Below, in pieces: positions 1 to 4,279 of a DNA stretch of 5,487 nucleotides. This DNA is from an uncultured Mailhella sp. (lineage in GTDB: Bacteria; Desulfobacterota; Desulfovibrionia; Desulfovibrionales; Desulfovibrionaceae): contig CAJJMX010000121.1 of the NCBI GenBank assembly GCA_905192935.1, forward strand, positions 1 through 5,487, written 5' to 3'. The notes beneath the pieces were generated by a model. It had not been told where the DNA came from. It was given only the letters and a program-made list of their open reading frames with translations, and made no database searches. Each line of letters starts with the position of its first letter. Position 1 is the first letter of the stretch. A program made the translations under genes and the position numbers.

Positions 1-320
1 AGATCCTGATTCTTCACGGGCTTCTTTGCCGAAGTCAGCCAGTTGTTGCGCAGCCATCCCGCGAGCCAGCGGTCCTTGATGGCCTTCGCCACATACTGAG
101 AGTCCGTATAAAGCTCCACGATGCAGGGTTCCTTCAACGCGCCCAGGGCTTCCAGCACGGCCAGGATCTCCATTCGGTTGTTCGTGGTGCGGGAAAATCC
201 GCCGCTCATCTCACGACGTGCCGGACCTTTTGTTCCCTCACAGGTGAGCACGGCCGCCCAGCCGCCCGGCCCGGGATTGCCGAGACAGGACCCGTCGGTA
301 TGGATGGTCACCGTTTTCAT
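1..320 (-). CDS. rnhA: Ribonuclease HI, C-terminus cut by window edge
   Basis: This is RNase HI, the cytoplasmic metal-dependent endonuclease that cuts the RNA strand of RNA:DNA hybrids such as R-loops and primer remnants. The visible 106 residues open with MKTVTIHTDGSCLGNPGPGG, the family signature carrying the first catalytic Asp (D9). They continue with TTNNRMEI (second catalytic acid, E51), YTDSQYV (third, D73) and the basic W-rich handle region up to KKPVKNQD. The last catalytic Asp (about residue 134 in E. coli) and the final 45 or so residues lie beyond position 1. The ATG at 318-320 matches the usual family start and overlaps the TGA stop of the upstream membrane-enzyme gene (ATGA). 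It has only a weak GGAAAG-like Shine-Dalgarno, so translation is probably coupled to that gene. The identification is secure from the motifs. Whether the missing end is intact cannot be seen. Confidence 0.96.
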   Translation of the reverse strand, partial: MKTVTIHTDGSCLGNPGPGGWAAVLTCEGTKGPARREMSGGFSRTTNNRMEILAVLEALGALKEPCIVELYTDSQYVAKAIKDRWLAGWLRNNWLTSAKKPVKNQD

Positions 321-2428
321 GGCTGCTTTCCGGCCGACTGTTCTGCCGCACGACGGGCATCTTCGATATGCTCCTTGCCGTTGTTGTGCAGAAGATACTG
401 CGAGGTGTAGTAGAAATCCATGAGCTTCTGACGCATGGAGGCCGCCCGTTCCGGCTGCTCGGCGGAAAGGTCGCGGGCGTTGTTGTCCGGCGTGCGCTCA
501 TCGAGACGGTAGAGGGCATCGCCCTTGGGACGCACGGCATACACGTAGCCGTCCTCAAGAAAATAATGCACGCTGTCGGTATCGCTGATGAAGGCCACGG
601 CATCGGCGTCGTTGGCGGGATCGAACAGATTGCGGCCCAGCGTGTTGGTGTAGAAGTCCAGTCCGGCGAGAGAGGCCATGGAGGGAAGCACGTCGGGCTG
701 GATGTGCGGAGCCGGATTCACGCCGGGAGCGACCTGACCGCCCGGCGCGTAGATGAGAAGCGGCACATGCCACGCCTGAAGATTGCAGGCGCGCACGGCG
801 GGCGTGATGTTCGTGGAGTTGAAGTTCAGGCCGTGGTCGCCGAAAATGACGAACACGGTGTCGTTGAACCACGGCTGCTTCGAAGCCTTGTCGAAGAAGC
901 GGCGCAGGGCGTGGTCGGAAAGATGCAGGGAGCGGTACTCCTCGGCGCTTTCATAGCCGTACCAGGCGAGGGCCTCGGGCGACGGATCGGGCGGGGACAC
1001 ATAGCCTTCGTTGTCGTCGGGGATGGTGTAGGGGCGATGGAACGACGCGGACTGTATCACGGAGATGAAGGGCTTCCGGCTCGACGAAAGCACGTCCACG
1101 GCCTCGCGGAACATGGCGATGTCGGAGACTCCCCACACGTCGGTGTTGGGAGCTTCCCAGGCCGACTCCTCCAGAAGATGCAGATCTTCCACATTGTGCT
1201 GGAGCATGCCGCGGATGTTGGCCCAGTTGGCGTTGCCGCCTATCATGTAGTATTTCTCGTAGCCGGTGAACTCGTTGAGCACGGAAGACTGATCCACCAG
1301 CTTGGGATTGCGCGACGTGGTGCCTCCGGAATGATTCACGTCCGGCACACCGCTTATGGTGGTGAACACGGCTCTCGCCGTGGTGCGCGTGGGCGCGTAG
1401 AAGTTGGGATAGTACAGACACTTCGGCGCCAGTTCCCTGAGGAAGGGCGTCGGATCTATGTCCCGGCCCAGGGACGCGGGCATGGACGGAGCCAGGGACG
1501 TGCGTTCCCAGCAGAGCGATTCCATGATGATGACGACGATGTTCGGACGCTTTGCCATGTCCCTGCCGGGGAAATGCCGTATATAGGTGAGCGGCGGAGA
1601 GCCGGCCGGAACACGCAGATATTCGGCCATGCGTGGCCATGCCTCGCGGGTGGCCTCCACATTCGGGGGAATGGCCTTGCCGTAGTTGCGCGTGTCGTAC
1701 AGGTTCTGGATGGGATTCACGGCAAGGATGGCGATGTTCTTGTCGGCGCTGAAATAGGCGTTGCTCCAGCGCAGCGGGAAGAAGTTGGAGCTTATCTGTC
1801 CGTATCCCGCAATGAAGAGCATGACGAGCGAGAGCACCGTGACCAGGGCCCGCCACTTGCGGCTGCACCCTTCTCCTCCGCTTTTCGGACGGATGGGAAA
1901 AGCCGCGTGGGAACGCAGAAACCTGGTCAGGATCCACACGTACAGCGCAACCGCCGCAGCAAAGGCGATCACGATGACGATGACGGGATAGCTCTGCCAC
2001 ACCATGCGCACGGATTCGGACGGATCTTCCAGAAAGACCCTGGCCCCCATGTCGATATGCTGATGCAGATAGAAGAAGAAGCCGAAGTCGAAAATATAGA
2101 CGAGCATGGCTCCCGCGGCCATGAGCCCCGTGACGAGACAGAGCACCCGCCTCGCCATGGACGGTCCTTCCTTGGAAACGGCGCGCTCAAGACGAGGCCA
2201 GAGCAGACAGAAGGCCAGAGGCAGCGTCATGAACACCGCCATGCGGGCGTCGAACTTGAGTCCTATATAAAGCGCCTCGGGAATATGCCCCCGCTCGGTG
2301 ATGTCGGGCAGAAGGAAATAAAAAAGCGCCAGTCTGGCGGCAAAGAAGAGCGCCGTATTGAAGAGGACAAACAGCGCGATGTCCACAAGCGGCTGGAAGG
2401 CCGCAAAGAAAGTGCGTCGAGAGCTCAT
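317..2428 (-). CDS. LTA synthase / phosphoglycerol transferase family membrane protein (sulfatase fold)
   Basis: This is a 703-residue inner-membrane enzyme of the alkaline-phosphatase superfamily, LtaS/OpgB type. Five hydrophobic segments lie at about residues 13-40, 61-78, 95-120, 146-170 and 193-211, followed by a catalytic domain expected outside the cytoplasmic membrane from about residue 294. Family motifs visible are NIVVIIMES (metal ligand E303), the nucleophile region TRTTARAVF (T350 by alignment with LtaS GKTSDAEF), VWGVSD (W432-D436), SFHRPY (H464), FGDHG (D531, H532) and HVPLLIYAPG (H554). Known relatives move glycerol-phosphate from phosphatidylglycerol onto lipoteichoic acid or periplasmic glucans, or modify other envelope glycans; the substrate here cannot be read from sequence. 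I chose the ATG at 2426-2428 because AAGGAG sits five bases upstream. An in-frame TTG at 2473 would add 15 residues of poor quality without a clear ribosome site. The stop overlaps the rnhA start. Phosphoethanolamine transferase or sulfatase activity is possible but less likely given five membrane spans and a Thr nucleophile. Confidence 0.92.
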   Translation of the reverse strand: MSSRRTFFAAFQPLVDIALFVLFNTALFFAARLALFYFLLPDITERGHIPEALYIGLKFDARMAVFMTLPLAFCLLWPRLERAVSKEGPSMARRVLCLVTGLMAAGAMLVYIFDFGFFFYLHQHIDMGARVFLEDPSESVRMVWQSYPVIVIVIAFAAAVALYVWILTRFLRSHAAFPIRPKSGGEGCSRKWRALVTVLSLVMLFIAGYGQISSNFFPLRWSNAYFSADKNIAILAVNPIQNLYDTRNYGKAIPPNVEATREAWPRMAEYLRVPAGSPPLTYIRHFPGRDMAKRPNIVVIIMESLCWERTSLAPSMPASLGRDIDPTPFLRELAPKCLYYPNFYAPTRTTARAVFTTISGVPDVNHSGGTTSRNPKLVDQSSVLNEFTGYEKYYMIGGNANWANIRGMLQHNVEDLHLLEESAWEAPNTDVWGVSDIAMFREAVDVLSSSRKPFISVIQSASFHRPYTIPDDNEGYVSPPDPSPEALAWYGYESAEEYRSLHLSDHALRRFFDKASKQPWFNDTVFVIFGDHGLNFNSTNITPAVRACNLQAWHVPLLIYAPGGQVAPGVNPAPHIQPDVLPSMASLAGLDFYTNTLGRNLFDPANDADAVAFISDTDSVHYFLEDGYVYAVRPKGDALYRLDERTPDNNARDLSAEQPERAASMRQKLMDFYYTSQYLLHNNGKEHIEDARRAAEQSAGKQP

Positions 2429-2433
2429 GGTTG

Positions 2434-2439
2434 CTCCTT
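2434..2439 (-). promoter_or_regulatory. Ribosome binding site that fixes the start of the LtaS-like gene
   Basis: AAGGAG reads on the minus strand with a five-base gap (CAACC) before the ATG at 2428. It supports this internal ATG over the upstream in-frame TTG at 2473, which lies only seven bases beyond the stop codon of the preceding gene. Confidence 0.8.
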
Positions 2440-2479
2440 GGGCAAACGGCGTCGGAAAGAGCGCCTTTGGCAAAAGAGG

Positions 2480-2686
2480 CTACACGCGGTCGGCGTACAG
2501 CCGTTCAAGAAATTCTTCCATCACGTCGTCCATCTGACTGATGAACTGCGTCAGCTTGAAGGTGCGGCGGCAGGAGGAACACTGCATGTACGCTTCATGG
2601 CAGGTGCGGCGTATGTCCAGAGGTTTGCCGCATTCCGGGCAGGTCAGGGTGGTTCTTGCCTCGCGGGGCGCAAAATAGAAAGCCAT
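2480..2686 (-). CDS. Small dual-CXXC zinc-ribbon-like protein, function unknown
   Basis: This is a 68-residue protein with two CXXC knuckles, CPEC (16-19) and CSSC (36-39), a further Cys at 29 between them, and an acidic, probably helical tail (about 46-68, with FISQMDDVMEEFLERL). The 16-residue spacing between the knuckles suits a small treble-clef or rubredoxin-like zinc ribbon. It has no signal peptide or membrane segment, so it should be cytoplasmic. From memory it resembles the family annotated as dual CXXC motif small (seleno)protein in sulfate reducers; here all cysteines are ordinary TGC/TGT codons. The ATG at 2684-2686 has GGAG five bases upstream, and the stop is TAG. It lies 71 bases after recR and 51 bases before the LtaS-like gene on the same strand, so it is probably co-transcribed with them. 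Zinc binding is inferred. A redox role or a partner-binding adaptor is also possible, and no specific function can be assigned. Confidence 0.85.
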   Translation of the reverse strand: MAFYFAPREARTTLTCPECGKPLDIRRTCHEAYMQCSSCRRTFKLTQFISQMDDVMEEFLERLYADRV

Positions 2687-2718
2687 GATGTCTCCGTGGA
2701 TGAATCTTTTTAAGAAGG

Positions 2719-2734
2719 GCCGGAAATTTCCGGC
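2719..2734. repeat. Perfect 16-bp palindrome in the gap after recR
   Basis: GCCGGAAATTTCCGGC is self-complementary over all 16 bases. It lies between the recR stop and the small CXXC gene. As RNA it could form a 6-bp stem with an AATT loop, but no U-run follows (CCUUCUUAAAAAG), so it is a poor terminator. As DNA it has the shape of a dimeric-regulator operator. A weak promoter-like pair (TTGCCG, 17 bases, TTAAAA on the minus strand) straddles it. The function is not shown by the sequence. Confidence 0.5.
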
Positions 2735-2741
2735 AAGGATA

Positions 2742-2757
2742 CGGCGGAAGAACGCCG
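2742..2757 (-). other. Small hairpin directly after the recR stop codon
   Basis: On the minus strand CGGCG and CGCCG pair around a TTCTTC loop, starting at the base after the recR TAG. No T-run follows, so it is not a standard intrinsic terminator. It could stabilise the recR 3' end or mark a processing point within the transcript. It is short enough to be chance in GC-rich DNA. Confidence 0.35.
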
Positions 2758-3363
2758 CTACAGGGCCTGACGATAGCGCAGCGACTGGCGCAGCGTCTCC
2801 CTGTCCATATACTTCACTTCGGCGCCCAGCGGAATGCCCTGGGCCAGGCGTGTGATGCGAACTTCAGGGAAGCGCGCGCTCACCTGCTCCTTGACGAAGG
2901 TCGCCGTGGCTTCGGCCTCGGCCGTGGCTCCGAGAGCAAGGATGAGCTCCTTCACCCGTCCCTCGGCAAGACGGGAACGCAGCCGGTCCATTTCCAGCGT
3001 TTCCGCAGGACTGTGATCAAGAGGCGCAAGAAGGCCGCCGAGTATCATGTAGTAGCCCTTGTAGAAGTTGCCCTCCTCCATGGTGAGCATGCTGTCCCAC
3101 TCGGCCACGAGACAAAGCTGGCTCTCGTCGCGTTCAGGATCGGAGCAGATGGGGCATGGGTCGGAATCCGAAAGACCGCCGCAGCGGCTGCACAGATGAA
3201 GGGTATCCCGCAGTTCATAAATCCCCTTGCCCAGGCGTCGGACTTCGGCCTCGGGCCACTTGAGCAGGGTCATGGCGGCGCGCATGGCGGACTTCGGCCC
3301 GAGTCCCGGCAGACGGGCAAGCTGGTCCACAAGATTTTTCAAAGGTTCGGGAATACGCTGCAC
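2758..3363 (-). CDS. recR: Recombination mediator protein RecR
   Basis: RecR is a ring-forming cytoplasmic protein that, with RecO and in some species RecF, helps load RecA on SSB-coated single-stranded DNA at gaps. The 201 residues are full family length. They show a helix-hairpin-helix (LPGLGPKSA, about 18-26), a four-Cys zinc finger (C58, C61, C70, C73), a Toprim domain (about 81-175, with ILGGLLAPLD at 107-116) and the C-terminal segment LAQGIPLGAEVKYMDRETL, which corresponds to the usual LARG-PVGG-LEY-D--TL. The Toprim start reads LCLVAEWDSML where most RecR proteins have CVVE-P-D, so the customary Glu position is Ala87 with Glu88 next to it; EGEATA is EAEATA. The start is GTG with AAGGA seven bases upstream; the next Met is at residue 27, inside the helix-hairpin-helix, so GTG is well supported. 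A strong terminator lies just upstream, so recR is separated from lepB. The stop is TAG. Confidence 0.97.
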   Translation of the reverse strand: MQRIPEPLKNLVDQLARLPGLGPKSAMRAAMTLLKWPEAEVRRLGKGIYELRDTLHLCSRCGGLSDSDPCPICSDPERDESQLCLVAEWDSMLTMEEGNFYKGYYMILGGLLAPLDHSPAETLEMDRLRSRLAEGRVKELILALGATAEAEATATFVKEQVSARFPEVRITRLAQGIPLGAEVKYMDRETLRQSLRYRQAL

Positions 3364-3370
3364 GTAAACG

Positions 3371-3375
3371 TCCTT
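3371..3375 (-). promoter_or_regulatory. Ribosome binding site for the GTG start of recR
   Basis: AAGGA on the minus strand lies seven bases before the GTG at 3361-3363. This supports the non-ATG start. It sits just beyond the T-run of the lepB terminator, so a transcript reaching recR must pass through or start within that terminator region. Confidence 0.75.
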
Positions 3376-3385
3376 GACAGGTCAG

Positions 3386-3426
3386 AAAAAAACAACGTCT
3401 CTCCCGGGAGTGTTCCCGGGAGAGAC
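3386..3426 (-). terminator. Strong rho-independent terminator after lepB
   Basis: On the minus strand a perfect 13-bp stem is formed by GTCTCTCCCGGGA (3426-3414) and TCCCGGGAGAGAC (3409-3397) with a four-base ACAC loop. It is followed after GTTG by seven T residues (3392-3386). It begins 31 bases after the lepB stop and its T-run ends 22 bases before the recR start. Only the minus-strand side has a T-run, so it acts in the lepB direction. A smaller hairpin (CCCGC/GCGGG, 3429-3442) sits immediately upstream. Confidence 0.93.
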
Positions 3427-3457
3427 CGCCCGCCCATGCGGGTGAATGACAAAAGCT

Positions 3458-4072
3458 CTATTCGACGAGATGACCTATGCGGCTGAGTCTGGGAGTATGG
3501 GTATCGCCGTCCCACGACCAGTAGATGCGCCAGGCCTTGCCGTGGATGTAGGAGCGCGGCACGCAGCCCCATGCCCGGGAATCCTCGGAGTTGTCCCGGT
3601 TGTCGCCCATGACGAAGTAGGAATCCTCGGGCACGGTCACGGGCCCTATGTTGTCCAGCCTTCCGATGACGTCGGGATACAGCTGCTGGATGTAGTCTTC
3701 CTTCACGGGCTGCCCGTTGCGGTAGAACTGCTTGTTGCGCATTTCGATGACGTCGCCGGGCAGACCCACCACGCGCTTGATGTAGTCGGTGCCGGGGTCC
3801 CGGGGATACTTGAACACGATGATGTCGCCGATCTTGGGATCGGCGCCGCGGAAGAGATACTTGTCGGTAAAGGGAATCTTCACGCCGTACACGAACTTGT
3901 TGACCAGAACATAGTCGCCTATCTGCACGGTCTGAAGCATGGAGCCGGAAGGAATGGTATAGGCCTGAAACAAAAAGGTTCGGATGATGAGAGCCAGCAC
4001 CACTGCCACGAGCAGCGCTTCGCCGTAATCGTATAGAATGGATTTGCCTTTCTTTTCAGAAATTTCGGACAT
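3458..4072 (-). CDS. lepB: Signal peptidase I
   Basis: Signal peptidase I is a membrane-anchored serine/lysine protease that removes signal peptides from proteins exported by Sec or Tat, acting on the outer face of the cytoplasmic membrane. The 204 residues carry one N-terminal membrane anchor (about 15-36), then IPSGSM with the nucleophile S44, GDYVLVNKF, the general-base box DYIKRVVGLPGD with K99, and the closing box MGDNRDNSEDSRAWG (155-169). The length suits the short single-anchor form; E. coli LepB is longer, with two membrane spans. Family members usually have SGSM-PT; here it is SGSMLQT. I chose the ATG at 4070-4072. An in-frame GTG at 4079-4081 would add three residues, and neither has a clear Shine-Dalgarno. 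The open frame extends further back to 4453, but that part is low-quality and overlaps argJ. The stop is TAG, followed by a strong terminator, so lepB may be a single-gene transcript. Confidence 0.96.
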   Translation of the reverse strand: MSEISEKKGKSILYDYGEALLVAVVLALIIRTFLFQAYTIPSGSMLQTVQIGDYVLVNKFVYGVKIPFTDKYLFRGADPKIGDIIVFKYPRDPGTDYIKRVVGLPGDVIEMRNKQFYRNGQPVKEDYIQQLYPDVIGRLDNIGPVTVPEDSYFVMGDNRDNSEDSRAWGCVPRSYIHGKAWRIYWSWDGDTHTPRLSRIGHLVE

Positions 4073-4083
4073 GGTCGTCACTG

Positions 4084-4094
4084 GGCCGAAGGCC
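4084..4094 (-). other. Small hairpin in the lepB leader
   Basis: GGCC-TTC-GGCC on the minus strand can form a 4-bp stem 11 bases before the lepB ATG, where a Shine-Dalgarno would normally be. It is short and may be chance. It is listed because lepB has no recognisable ribosome site. Confidence 0.25.
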
Positions 4095-4130
4095 GGGTTG
4101 AAGGACAAAAGAAGGGTCTGGAACGAGCGG

Positions 4131-4159
4131 AGATTAGCACGGCGGGAAAGGACGCGCAA
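4131..4159 (-). promoter_or_regulatory. Candidate sigma-70 promoter for lepB
   Basis: The minus strand reads TTGCGC (4159-4154), a 17-base spacer, then TAATCT (4136-4131), preceded by TG one base upstream (TGCTAATCT), as in an extended -10. It lies about 58 bases before the lepB ATG, in the divergent gap with argJ. It was judged by eye only; each hexamer is an imperfect match. Confidence 0.45.
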
Positions 4160-4217
4160 GGCGGCATTTTCCGCTGTTTTTTCCGGGGGTAATCTTCCTT
4201 CCGATTCCTTGCGCTGC

Positions 4218-4246
4218 TTGCACCTGCCGGACAAGTGTGGCAGATT
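4218..4246 (+). promoter_or_regulatory. Weak candidate promoter for argJ
   Basis: TTGCAC (4218-4223), a 17-base spacer and CAGATT (4241-4246) would give a leader of about 27 bases before argJ. Both hexamers match the consensus at only three of six positions. A second option is TAATCT at 4190-4195. The true promoter should lie in 4073-4279, but neither candidate is convincing. No ARG-box operator was recognised. Confidence 0.22.
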
Positions 4247-4279
4247 GGGAGGGCATTCCAAAGGAACGGAGAACTTTCC

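Noticed and set aside
1523..1544. Short GAT/GAC-rich microrepeat in the LtaS-like gene
   Set aside because: It is simply the complement of the Ile/Val/Met codons of the NIVVIIMES motif.
2429..2473. TTG start giving 15 extra residues on the LtaS-like protein
   Set aside because: No ribosome site is evident, whereas the ATG at 2428 has AAGGAG at ideal spacing and leads straight into the first membrane segment.
368..2713. A 781-codon open frame on the plus strand, antisense to the LtaS-like gene and the dual-CXXC gene
   Set aside because: It is remarkably long, but its translation is a low-complexity mix rich in His, Gly, Arg and Val with no family motif, as expected for the antisense shadow of GC-rich codons. 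The minus-strand genes carry catalytic motifs and ribosome sites.
3374..3379. TTGACA on the plus strand, a perfect -35 hexamer
   Set aside because: No -10 hexamer lies 16-18 bases downstream and no plus-strand gene follows. It is the complement of the recR leader.
3446..4036. A 196-codon open frame on the plus strand opposite lepB
   Set aside because: Antisense shadow of lepB. It begins inside the lepB 3' region and shows no recognisable domain.
4161..4182. GCGG-CATTTT-CCGC followed by TGTTTTTTCC on the plus strand, terminator-like
   Set aside because: The stem is only four base pairs and there is no plus-strand gene upstream for it to terminate.
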